Assembly (NCBI RefSeq): GCF_001638985.1
Contig: NW_017265165.1
Coordinates: forward strand, 1-28,648
DNA from: Phycomyces blakesleeanus NRRL 1555(-)
Taxonomy: Eukaryota > Mucoromycota > Mucoromycetes > Mucorales > Phycomycetaceae
Reading direction: 5' to 3'
DNA length: 28,648 nucleotides
The translations under genes and the position numbers were made by a program. The stretch's first letter is position 1. Each line of letters starts with the position of its first letter. Below are positions 11,405-22,211 of this stretch, in pieces. The notes beneath the pieces are model-generated. The model saw only the letters and a program-made list of their open reading frames with translations, made no database searches and was not told the origin of the DNA.

Positions 11405-12102
11405 CAAGAAAAATCAGTGCTCCATCTCCAAACCATGAATAACCTTTTATTTCGTTGTACTTTTGGGACATTGCAGTTAAATTCATATTTTTCAAAAAAA
11501 AATTAGATGCCACAAATAATCGTCTTTCTCGTCTTTTGCAAAGAGTGAAGCTTAAATCATCATTCCAGATAACAGTCCTTCCCTGCTTTTTTACAATCTT
11601 TTATGTGATTAAACCATTGGTGTCGTTTTTTAATTTGCTCATCATTAAGTAGAGTCCTCCTCTTTTTTTTTTATTTTATTTTTGGTTACCCAGTAATGAA
11701 AATCAATGACATGTAACGTTCTTGCTTAACCGTATATCGACCAAAATATTCTCCTGCCTCTGATTTTAGGCTAACTGCTCATTCATACCAGTCAAAAAAA
11801 ATTGCCTATGGTTTTTTTCTCTTAATAATTAAATAAAGAAAAGGTGTATGTTTGTCATCATATGTGAGCAGCTTGGGGTTTTCCAAGAGTTCTTTAACAC
11901 ATATGCATATTTGACAAGCCCTGTTGCTTAGAGTTTTGTTACTAGCGTTTAATCTTCATTTCTAGACTGCTGAGGTTAGCTCCAATATCAGCATCAATCA
12001 TCTCTTAAAGATCAAGTCCTATAATTTGTCTTTTGTGGATAATCTGAAGAGCATTTTATTAAGATTGTGATGTACTGAATTTTCTGTATTTAGTTTTCCC
12101 AT
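11405..12102 (-). pseudogene. Decayed Tc1/mariner-type transposase relic
   Basis: Conceptual translation of the minus strand in shifting frames gives, in the expected order: a start-like MGKLNTENSVHHN (ATG at 12102); a helix-turn-helix-like KRQIIGLDL-stop-EMIDADIGANL (about 11950-12030); GKPQ then LTYDDKHTPFLYLIIKRK (about 11805-11890), the usual GRP-x-LT-x-x-DK linker; KKRRTLLNDEQIKKRHQWF (about 11600-11670); VIWNDDLSFTL with the first catalytic Asp region (about 11540-11574); and PKVQRNKRLFMVWRW (about 11415-11466), matching the P-V-x-GG-VMVW block. Stops and frameshifts separate every block, so it cannot encode an active enzyme. The second and third catalytic acidic blocks were not found to the left, so the 3' part is lost or unrecognisable. 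Terminal inverted repeats were not found with confidence. Confidence 0.7.
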
Positions 12103-13592
12103 CTTGATCAAAAATGATCCTTTATATATATATATACATTTTATATTTATTCTGTTTAAATATAAATATGCCTTTAGTGATGCTGATGTTGGAGTCGCTG
12201 TTTGTTAAGAGTTTCAGTAATAACATATTGTTATCCAAGTGATTTCTCTACTGCGAAATACATATATTATTCCTATGACAAGTGTCAGTTTTTTAAAGTT
12301 TTTTTTATTTCTATTTTATATATAATTAGGTTGGTTCTTGTTTATTTGTATTTGAGCAATTAATTCAATCTATCTATTTTATTCTCTCTTTAGTGCTAAG
12401 CTTACCCCTCCTTTGTGATCGGTGCACTTTGTTTTCTGCCAAGAAATAGTTAACATGGTATCCAAAAAAAGCCATTTGTTTAGCTATGTTATTGTAAAAT
12501 ATAGTTAATTATTAGCGTTTAATCACGAGGTGTTCTCTTGGGGTTGTGCAGTCCCTATTCTAACTAGTGATATAGTTTTAGTCTGTACTGCCAATAACCA
12601 AGAGTTGATCAATGATACATCTTTGAGAATTCAAATCTAAGCCATTACAGCCTGACTATTTGACTATATGACTACCTTGATCACAAACTAGATTCCGGAA
12701 AGAAGGAGGGCCCTGGAGTACTTGACTTTATATTTATTTAGATTTGATCAAGTTCTTTATATTATATGTATTGAGGCACAGATGTCAATATTAGCTAAAT
12801 TAGCTAAATTAGCTATACTATGTATGCTGAGTGCCACACTAGAAACTTACTCTCGGCACATCTTTGATACCGTTGAATATGGTTGGTTATTGATATAATT
12901 CCACACACACACACACACACACATATAATTATTTAACTTTTTTTTTTTCTAAAAGTATAGTATTATAGATAGAATAAAGTGTTTGATTTGGTTTGAGGGA
13001 TAGACTTTAAAATATTTTATTATATATATATATATATATAAATATATAAAATATCTTGGCAAGTGTATTACACCACACCAACAGTATATATGCTAAGAAT
13101 TTTATAATAATACTATGCCTAGAGGGTTCTATGATAACCCGTTTTATCTCACCCTTTTATACATACATATTCATTTGAGGTTGAAATAAGAAAACCTTGA
13201 TGAGCCGATTTGGAGTCTGATTGTTAATATCCTTGTAGTCTTGTTAAAGAGAATGATTATAATTATAATGATCTTGTTTGATAACTATAATTTATGTGAG
13301 AACTAAGCATGCTGAGCTTATCTTGTGCTGAAATATTTATTTATTTATTTATTTATTTTATGGGTCAGAATTAAATCAATTATAATTAATAGCTCACTAT
13401 TCGATTCATATTCTATAGACTATTTTTTATTTAATTTCTTTAAAAAAATATTCCAGTATTTTCTGAATTAGGTGTTTGGTACTGAATGTTGCTGTTTTGA
13501 ATATAAATTAAAATAATTAATAATCAAGGGTTTGTTTGCTTTTGTTGAATTCTTTTTTTTTCTTAATATGACGTGAACTGTCAGTAAGTAGA

Positions 13593-13624
<32 letters not shown>

Positions 13625-15791
13625 GAGAAAAAGAGGACGCGATAACAAGCAAGATTACCGCGTGAAAAATAGATGATGATAATCAACAACCAACTAGACA
13701 GTTAATGAAGTTGTGAAACAGACACAAGCACAAAGGTATGTTAAGCCTATATAAGAAATAAGAAATAAGAAATTGATAATGATACAAGCCTAAATGAAGC
13801 CCTTTTTTTTCTCTTCTTCTCCAATCTATGTAATACAGACTTTTTGCTTAATCCGGTGTAGAAATGAAAATGGAGAACTTTGAATTCAACCTTGCAGTAC
13901 CAATTATCCTAAAATACAAATTAGTGGTGGGGAGGTATCATATTATATTATATAAAAATCATACTATAAAAGGGTACAAAATGATATTGACCGATTGACT
14001 TGTCGCTTGTATCATTTCTTTGTATTATCATTAAAAAGAAAGTAATGTAATCTGAAAAGCTACTGGACTTGGCTTTTTGTATTGGCTGTGATAATCACAA
14101 TTAAGCCGCCACCACCATCTCCCTTATCGTATCATAAAAGAAGGTAAGCGTAAAGAATAGAATAGTATTGTTTTTCCAGACTTTATACAGACAGACCAAA
14201 GATGACCTAACAAGGTTCATCAGATTTCCGTTCTTCTTTTCTGTATACATACTGAAATGCCCCATCTAAAATAGATAATAATAAATAAAACAGAGAGAAT
14301 CAAAATAAGCTTATTTGATATACTTGATTGCAATAATAAAACGTTATCTTTTTCCACTACCACCACCACCACCATCAATTTTAATGAGTCACTCTTTTTC
14401 TTTCTTTCTTAATCTCTTACTTACTTTCTTGATACAGATTTTATATGAACCTGTTTATTGGATTAATGAATACGATATTATGGTTATCGGAATAATAAAG
14501 TAAAATAACTAAATATATATATAAAAAGGGCGGATTGGTGGGAATATCCAAAGTCAAGTTAAATTGGTTTTTGGCACGTTCATTATTTGATGTAGTTCAA
14601 TTTCATAAACTCATGGGTACAAAAAAGAGAGGGGGATATTGCGCTCTTAGATTTGATTTTATTCTCGATCTTTTGTAAAAAAGAAAAAGAAAGACAGAAA
14701 GAGCTGGTTTGTCTGAACCTTTGAATGTCTTGATCTCTTTTTGCTTTGATTCATATTTCTAAAGTACTATAAACAGGTCGAGTGTTTGATTGTTTCATGA
14801 AAATCTCTTGCGGAAAGTCGGTATATTTTTTGCAAACAATCTACATCTATTCTGGACAGGCATGTATTATGTGGCGAGTCACACAGTTACACTACCTTTT
14901 ATATATAGATATATAATTATTTCTTATTCTGACCCACATAATCCATCTACAGATAATGTAATATATGTATACCATATTCTTGTCAATTACTTGCACGTTC
15001 CATTAAACAGATCCAATCTTGACCAATATTGATCTGCGTATTGGCCACCATAGATGTAGATCGATAATGACAAAATAAATAAATAAATATAAAAATCGTG
15101 TTTATCTTTACATAATAAAACGTGTCGGTTTATCTTCATGACGTAGAGGCAACGTTGCACTAGTCCCATCATTGTCCCATCTCTCTCTCTTTCTATTGAT
15201 ATGGAGGCAATCATTTATTTTATCATGTGACTCAACTGATAGATTCACACCAATGAACCCAAACAAAAAATAATAATAATATTGTAGGTTTATCTCATCT
15301 ATACTGTATTGTACTAGATGGAGTAAAGTGTAGAAAATGAAAGGAGTAGCAAAGAAACAAATGAGGTAGGTATGTTCTCTGGTTGAATAATATATAAAAT
15401 AAAATAAAATAAAAGCCACCGTTTTTATTAATAATAATAATATTTAATAATGTATATAGAACCTCAAGATCGGTTGATAATAAAGCATTGGAGCAAAGGG
15501 CCGTATCGGAGTCTGCCACACGGGAAGAGGGCTCTGTTAGTTATGTCTGCCAATCAGCAGATGTCATCAGACTCAGTTTCTCACGTTTCTTCTCTATGCC
15601 CGCTTGTGCCGATACTTTTGAGGCATCACAAACAAACCCAAAATAATACATATAAAATCAATATACACTATATTTAAATAAAATAAAATAATCAACTTTC
15701 TTTTCTTTTTTTTTTTATTAATGTAAATACCAGTGGCGCGACTCTATCTTCTTCCTTCTTCTGTTCCTTTCTCTTCTTTAAACTTTTAATC
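12103..15791. other. AT-rich gene-poor region, right part
   Basis: No supported gene. Contents seen: three tandem copies of TTAGCTAAA-like sequence near 12791-12813, a CA run at 12902-12922, TA microsatellites at 13021-13040 and 13592-13620, an ATTT run at 13336-13360 and a CCA run at 14358-14374. A patch at 15468-15620 is more GC-rich and open on the plus strand (15450-15677, 75 codons), but has no recognisable domain; it could be a promoter-proximal leader, a small gene or a relic. The 70 bases before 15792 are CT-rich, as in the other promoters here. Confidence 0.5.
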
Positions 15792-16670
15792 ATGGTCTAT
15801 GCTACTATACTTGAACGTCTTAAGCCTGTCGATGGCTGCGGCTGTCAACACACATTGAAAAACAACTCATGGGATGGTCATTCTGATACAGTATGTCCCA
15901 GCTGCACCCTGGCAACCAGAGCTGATTCGCCTGAGAAACGTCCAGAAGGAATGATGTGCTCCAACTGCCACACAACAACCACGCCCCTTTGGCGCAGAGA
16001 TTCTGCAGGCAACACAATATGCAATGCATGTGGACTTTATTACAAACTACACCTTGTCCATCGCCCAGTTGCCATGATGCGAACAGTCATCAAACGGCGA
16101 AAGCGCTCTGAGAAACGTGTGAAGCGACAGTGCAAACACGAGGCAAAAAAGGACTCGTTCCGGGGCTGTGCAACACAACCGGGATCCCTCTCGCCCACAT
16201 CACAATGGGAACCGTGCCTATCCCAGCTATCCCACAATCATCAAAAACAACAACAACAACAACAGCAACAGCAACAACAATTATCATCATCACTATCATC
16301 GGCATCGGCATCGTCATCGGAATCAGCATCAGTATCATCTCCATCATCACTATCACTATCACTATCACTATCGCTACCACATATTGTCCTCCCTCCGATA
16401 CACTCTCTTGGCACCATAGATCCATCTCTTGAACAGCACGTCTCCCGCCTCACAGCCTATCTATCATCAAACGTTGTTGCCATTCCCGATGACATAGACA
16501 CAAAAGAGCACCAGGTTGCTTGTTCTCTTCTCTCCCTTGCGCATGCCGGCCGCCCTTTTTCAGATCCCAGCGAAAGCTATCCGCGACTTCCGCCAATCCA
16601 ACAAGGCACAGGGCGCATTCCAACGCCTTCTCTTCCGGCCGTATCACTCGTAGCATCTTATCTTTTATAA
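15792..16670 (+). CDS. GATA-type zinc finger transcription factor, SREA/Urbs1/Fep1-like finger
   Basis: Intronless, 292 residues. One type IVa finger, C56-x2-C59-x17-C77-x2-C80, reads CSNCHTTTTPLWRRDSAG then NTICNACGLYYKLH, followed by VHRPV and the basic tail VIKRRKR. This HRPV...VIKRRKR form is typical of the iron-responsive GATA repressors (SREA, Urbs1, Fep1) rather than AreA-type nitrogen regulators. Upstream are four cysteines in two pairs (C16-x-C18 and C35-x2-C38), reminiscent of the Cys-rich segment between the two fingers of that family, but with different spacing. No first finger is present in the ORF, and none was seen upstream. Downstream are a poly-Gln tract (about 150-162) and a Ser-rich repeat region, probably disordered, then a conserved-looking C-terminus. 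The GATA call is firm; an iron-regulatory role is inference. Confidence 0.92.
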   Translation: MVYATILERLKPVDGCGCQHTLKNNSWDGHSDTVCPSCTLATRADSPEKRPEGMMCSNCHTTTTPLWRRDSAGNTICNACGLYYKLHLVHRPVAMMRTVIKRRKRSEKRVKRQCKHEAKKDSFRGCATQPGSLSPTSQWEPCLSQLSHNHQKQQQQQQQQQQQLSSSLSSASASSSESASVSSPSSLSLSLSLSLPHIVLPPIHSLGTIDPSLEQHVSRLTAYLSSNVVAIPDDIDTKEHQVACSLLSLAHAGRPFSDPSESYPRLPPIQQGTGRIPTPSLPAVSLVASYLL

Positions 16671-18227
16671 AGCAGCACCAAAGAAAATATTTAAAAAGAC
16701 ACGCACACAGAAAAAAAAGAACACCCGCAGCATTCTCATCAATTAATCATTCAATCAATATTTTTTTTTCTTTGCATACTTTCTCACTTAAATCCAAGCA
16801 CTCAAGAACTCACATATATCCATAAATGCACTCATACAATCACAATCACACTCAAACCCACACTCAAACCCACACTCACGCAATAGCACAACAATGTAAT
16901 AACGCACAAACACATTGCACACACTGCATACACACACACGTACCAATTTTACTTACAAATAAATCAATCATAACTTTCATTTTTTGTACAAAACAACCAA
17001 CCAACCAACCAACCAAGCACATAAAATAAATATTAATTTACCATTTGTCCCTGTCCACCTTTCTGTTTGTATTTGGATTATTTTATTATTAAAGTCCTTG
17101 ATCCGCACCATTACATATATATATATATTTAATATACTCATAGAATAAAGGGAGAGAGAGAATATTCTGTGCAAATTGACACTGTCAAACATGACTGATA
17201 AGAAATTCTTACCGACTTTCCATAATAATAAATAATCGCAAAGGTAACACAAAAGAAAAACGGTTCATTTTCTGAAAATAGAGATTTCATACAAGAAGGA
17301 ATCACAGCATTTTATTATTAAACATGCAATCAAATCTGCTCAATAAATAAATAAATAAATAAAAAAATCCGGTTTCAATACTCGAGTAACATACATATAT
17401 TCTGATTACTTTTGAAGCCAAAGGGAAATCATAAATGATTAAGTAAAAGTAGTGGATCTACTTCTTCTTATATATTTTGTGTAATATTACTGTATTAAAT
17501 ATTTATATATATAAAAATAAAAAAGCCCTTAATTATACTATCTTGAAAAGTATGGCCAGTGTGAGAACTAAGTGGCGTCATTTTTGGAGTACAAACTTTG
17601 CAATCCTTTTCTTCCTTTGACAGATGAATGGACCTAAGAAAGAAAGAGTAAAAGGCAATGATGTTTTTCTTACTCTTCTTGGCTCACAATAATTCTTAAC
17701 CAAAGAAAAAAATAATACAGATCCTTTGAACAAAGTTAACAAACTCATTGTGTATAAAATGAAGTGTAAATAGCCTTAAACTGTAGGCTAGGATTTCAAC
17801 AGATTTCTCTTTATTAGGAAGGAACACACACCAAACAACATTCAAATCACACTATATCTATATATCTATATATTTGTATAGTGTGGTTATTTCATCTAAA
17901 TACAGTGCCTTTGTGAGACAGAAACCAAAAAACCAAAAAACCAAAAAAAAAGAGTCTACCTCATTATTATGATTATTATCATCATTATTGAAATATATTA
18001 ATCCAAATGAAAATAAAAGACTAAGGGCAGAAAGGCAGGCAAGGGGGGGGGGGGGGGTAAAAGGAAAATGTACATATTTTCTTAAAAATAATAATAATTC
18101 ATTTTACATATATTGCTCAAGAGAATACATCTGTGTGTACATATATACATAAATATAAGAGGCTGTCCTGCTTGCCTGTCTCTCCGTTTAATTTGTTGGT
18201 TTGTTCGTGTGAAAGAACTCTAGGCAT
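16671..18227. other. Convergent intergenic spacer
   Basis: Between the convergent GATA and RNase H genes. It contains a 12-bp repeat cactcaaaccca (16849-16872), a CCAA run (16993-17015), an AATA run (17343-17362), a G15 homopolymer (18043-18057) and AT-rich filler. No supported gene or RNA. Confidence 0.55.
18043..18057. repeat. Poly-G run of 15
   Basis: An uninterrupted run of 15 G in otherwise AT-rich DNA, in the convergent spacer. It could form intermolecular or intramolecular quadruplex-like structure, or have the wrong length through sequencing error. Confidence 0.9.
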
Positions 18228-20811
18228 TCAAGTCATCTCGTGTTGCAGCACAGGGGGCTCGTACCAATCCGAACGGGCATTAAGGGAAAAAGGCGCTTTG
18301 GGTACTCTAGTTGCTATATATTCACGTCTTTCTTTTGTTGCTTCTCCTGCCAGCTTATCTGCAAAAACATTACCCGGGATTCCTATGTGACCTGGTACAT
18401 ACCGCTAAATAAATAGATAAGACAGGCCCAGTTGGATAAATATTCGATTCAATTTGATTTGATTTGACTAGCTAGCTAGCTAACTTTATTTATTGCTTTT
18501 AACCAGACATCTTTCTTTTTTTTTTAAAAAAAAAAAAACAATATAATATTAAATTTGACTTACGAAATGAACAGGGAATTTTCTCTTATTCATCAGTTTT
18601 TTGATTTTTCGGTAGAGGTCTGGATTTGTTCTATTGAGGGCCTCCATACTATTATCCATAGCTTAAAAATAATAATAAACAAGCTTAGTCCATTTTTCTG
18701 TTTTCTATAAGTGACACTGGATATTTGTGGGCTTACCATCGATAAGAACATGACAATCCAACTCGATTCTCAAACTTCCCTTTAGATCCTGACATACTTC
18801 AAGTGCTCGAATGACAGCCTAAAGAAAAATACAAACAATTAAAGACATGTTATACACATACTACACATGTGTATATCGGAGAGGGTGTGGACTCTTTTCT
18901 TTCTTTTTGGTTTAAATATAATTTAAATTTCAGATTTATATCATCTTCTTTTAAAAGGAAAAAATAATAATTGACCATAGCTTTATGGTATCTTCTCCCT
19001 CCTCTTCTCTCAATTTGCCAAAAGTACTCTCCCATTTGCTCGTTGGTTAGAATGAAAGAGGATAATTAAAGGTTCGTATTGCCCTATTTAGGCGTTATGG
19101 CAAATTCACATCACATCACATCACATAACATCAATCTGCCACTAGTCCACACCCTCTCTATTAAATTCAATTTGATCTGATCTGATCTGATCTGATTTGA
19201 TTCAATCATATATGTAAATAGTCTTGGGTGTAATAGACTGAGTACAAAGATCCAATCAATCAATCAATCTTTCCTTTCCCCTCCCTTTTATGTTTTTTTT
19301 TCTCTTCTTAATTCAGTTATTATCCTTACGTGTATTTCAGCCCGGAGAGCACTAGACTGTCTAAGATCCATATCTACAGATTCACTCAAGTTCAAGCAGT
19401 TGTTGGGCCCTCCGAATATTCCAATTCCTGCTACACCGCATTTCTGTCCATTTTCCTCCCATTCAAGGTATGATCCATCAGTGTATACGGTATACTCAAC
19501 AATAGGATCAATTTCAAGTCTTTTGATATACTAAATACAACACACATCATAAGCCATAAACCATAATGTTTAGCCATTTCGTTGTTGTTGTTGTTGTTGT
19601 TGTTGTTGTTCTTCTTCTTTAACTCAAAATCTCCAGCATAATAATAATAATGATAATAATAACAATAATACCAGAAATCTAATCTTACTTGATCAAACTT
19701 ACATCTAGAAAACGGGCGTCTGATTTACCCTTTATTCCTCGTGTATATATACGTCTGGTTCTTTGTCTTACACGTAATATGGCTGTTTCAATAGCTGGCT
19801 TGGTAATCTTGAACGATTGACGGCTCCTTGTTATACTCTTGGGAATCTTGGTTTTTACGGCTTTCTTTACTGTAACGTTGTCAATGATTCCATTATCTTT
19901 TGTAGAGGTAGAGGTAGAAGTATAAGTAGGAGCAAGAGCAGGAGAAGGAGCGAGAGCGAGAGCAGGAATAGGAATAGGAATAGTAATAGGAATAGAAGCT
20001 GGATTCAGTGTTGGCGCTGGCGCTGGCGCTAGCGTTGGCGTTGGAGTAGTAGTAAAAGAAGAGAAAGAAGAAGGAGAGGATGGTGGTTGTGGTGATGATG
20101 ATAATCCCATGCTAGTTACTTGTTGGTATGAAGAATCACACTGTTGCGGCGAAGGTGACCGCTTATAGAACTCTAGTACCGGTGGGCGAAGATTGCTACT
20201 ATTACTATTACTACAACAAGAAGAATAGATTTCTTTCTTTTTCTCTTCGTATTCTTCATATTCTTCATATTCTTCAAAGTCTTCGTATTCTTCTTCTTCT
20301 TCTTCTTGTTTTATTTGTTTGCCAGAAACTTCTGTAGCATAATAAGCGGTAGATCCTTGTGGAATCATGCCATTGTAGCTGGGTACTTGTGTTTGTTCAT
20401 GTAGTGGTTCTTGTTTGACTTTAACAGTGTGATTAGAATTCAGATGTGATTGATCAACAGAACATGTGCAATTGGGGTTGAACGGGATATGTAAAGTCTC
20501 AGTAGTTAGATCATAATGCACATGACCTTTTCTGTTATAAGAAGAGCCAATAGATGCATCATTAAGCTCTTCAGATGCATCATGATATACAATCTTGCTA
20601 AAATAAAATGAATGTTAATACAATTTCGAGATGGCCTATTATAAATCGTATGTATGTGCGTGTGTGCGTTGCGTGTTGTGCGCGTGCATGTGTATGTATT
20701 GCATGTTATATGCTGTATGTTGTGTGCGTGCGTGCGTGCGTGCGTGGGCCTGTATATGTGTATATGCATGTGTATGTTTTTTTTTCTTTATTACCTGGAT
20801 TGTATTCCCAT
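18228..20811 (-). CDS. RNase HI-domain protein with long disordered N-terminus; six exons
   Basis: Exons 20811-20795, 20597-19703, 19530-19330, 18818-18737, 18661-18564 and 18404-18228; introns of 197, 172, 511, 75 and 159 nt, all GT-AG, all keeping frame; 489 residues. The C-terminal domain (about 312-455) has YTVYTDGS (D322), SSALRAEIHAVIRAL (E369), LRIELDCHVLID (D392) and YVPGHIGIPGNVFADKLA (H437, D447), so the whole D-E-D-D set plus the His of RNase HI is present; the enzyme family cuts RNA in RNA:DNA hybrids. Residues 1-304 are low complexity: two sumoylation-type motifs VKQEP (K67) and IKQE followed by an acidic run (K102), a Glu/Tyr-rich stretch (about 104-124), Pro/Ala/Thr/Ile repeats, then a Lys/Arg-rich segment (about 250-297). 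No hybrid-binding domain of eukaryotic RNase H1 was seen. It could be a domesticated retroelement RNase H or a dedicated nuclear protein. Confidence 0.88.
18879..19158. repeat. 15-bp perfect inverted repeat pair inside intron 3 of the RNase H gene
   Basis: GAGAGGGTGTGGACT at 18879-18893 is the exact reverse complement of AGTCCACACCCTCTC at 19144-19158. The pair spans 280 bp and sits wholly in the 511-nt intron, by far the longest in this gene. It could be the terminal repeats of a MITE-like insertion or a stem in the pre-mRNA. No clear target-site duplication beyond one or two bases was seen. The interior contains a CACAT repeat (19111-19125) near the right arm. Confidence 0.6.
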
Positions 20812-21174
20812 GATTTGAGATTTTATATTTGAAATGAAGTTGAATAATAAAGAATAATAGACGAAGGAATATATATATATAGTACTAAATGTAAAGAAGA
20901 AGCCTGGTAGCCTTTTATTTTACATTATTATTATAATCATTATGATATACACAAGGTATTTATATAGATATAAATAAATATAGATAGATTGCTTAATAGG
21001 CAGATTAAATAATTAACTATACAATTGATTGAGCTACCTTTTAGAGATAATTTCTTATAAAAATAAGAAAGAAGAAGGGAGAGCAACAAAAACAAAAACA
21101 ACAACAACAAAAAAAGGCGTTTACCTAAAATAAATCTTATGTCTCTTCTATATATTTAAAAAGGGGTCCCTCTA

Positions 21175-21196
21175 TCACGTGACGCGGTCAGCCAAT
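21175..21196. promoter_or_regulatory. E-box palindrome next to a CCAAT box
   Basis: TCACGTGA (21175-21182), an 8-bp palindromic CACGTG site for bHLH factors such as Cbf1/Pho4-type proteins, lies 9 bp from a CCAAT box (21192-21196). They are about 370 bp upstream of the RNase H gene start at 20811, within a locally GC-richer patch (21165-21215), so they are plausible promoter elements for it. Function is inferred from motif only. Confidence 0.4.
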
Positions 21197-22172
21197 CATA
21201 AGCAAGTCGACGCTCAACAAGTCATCAATGAATGAATAAATTACTCTCGAACATATTGCGCACGATGGTAACCATTTGCCCAATTGAGATAAACAGTAGA
21301 GGAGTGGGTGGGAATTAGGGACCAAATAGCGCAGCATAAATAATTTGGGTTTACACGAGTAAATTTCTAGCTATCGAGACAATTATGAAAATTTGAAAGA
21401 GTCTCATAAACCTTGACAAACGGGTTATTCTTTCTTTACTTAGTAAGGTAATTTTTTTTAATCCAGTCTCTATGAGAACGTCGTTTAACCTCGTAAATAA
21501 ATCAGAATCACACTAACTCGATCCACAAATATGTGTGAAAGTGCAAAAAAAAAAGGGAACTTACACCCCCTTGTCTCCTCTCTTCGAAAAAATTCCAAAA
21601 TCTAAACCGAGCATGTAAAATCAGGAATTTAAATATTCCAACACTAGGACCCCACAACTTCCAACTTGTATTAGCCTTTTTTTTGATGGGCATAAAAGGG
21701 TTTCTTGGGTGAAGTTAAGGATTCCTTGTGTATGGAATAATTTAAATAGCTTTTTCTTTTTTTTTTCATACATTTCCATGCATTCTCATGAATTTGCTTA
21801 ATACCATTAACCATTTCTTGGATATACATTAAAATAAAGCTAATTCTCTTAACAATGTGCATATGCACACTTGGCATTTGCTATTATATGTACAAGTATA
21901 TAAAAATATTCACACAGAATAAAGTAAAGTAACATAATAATTCGTAAGCTTGGCTAGTGAATAGATTTCACACTATACTTGTGTAGGCCACTTAAAACAA
22001 ACTGCACTGGTCAGCCAAGTAAAACTGTATCTTCAATATTCCATAGATTGACTGTAATTATTATTTGGTCACCTTACAACATTCAAAACATTAAATTTTC
22101 TATTTTTGGTCAATAACAAGTCTTTATTTCTTATTTCTCACAGTCATTTGCTGCAAAGGAGGATATTGGCGA

Positions 22173-22211
22173 CAGTCTGCAGGAACAATCTGCAGGAACA
22201 ATCTGCAGGAA
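22173..22211. repeat. Three tandem copies of a 13-bp unit
   Basis: TCTGCAGGAACAA occurs three times in a row (the last copy ends in T). The unit is not a multiple of three, so it would change frame in any coding sequence. Confidence 0.8.

Noticed and set aside
14790..15032. 80-codon plus-strand frame MFHENLLRKVGIF
   Set aside because: No domain, no splice context, AT-rich composition; treated as a chance ORF.
16130..16453. Open frames of 70-111 codons on both strands (Thr/Ile-rich, Asn/His-rich, Asp/Ser-rich)
   Set aside because: Shadows of the CAA/TCA-type trinucleotide repeats in the GATA gene.
18850..19035. 61-codon minus frame MGEYFWQIERRG as an additional exon of the RNase H gene
   Set aside because: RAEIH joins directly to AVIRAL in the RNase H fold, so this stretch lies within the intron; it is probably part of the inverted-repeat unit.
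20608..20832. Val/Cys/Arg-rich open frames on the plus strand
   Set aside because: They arise from TG/TGCG simple repeats in intron 1 of the RNase H gene and from its first exon read backwards.
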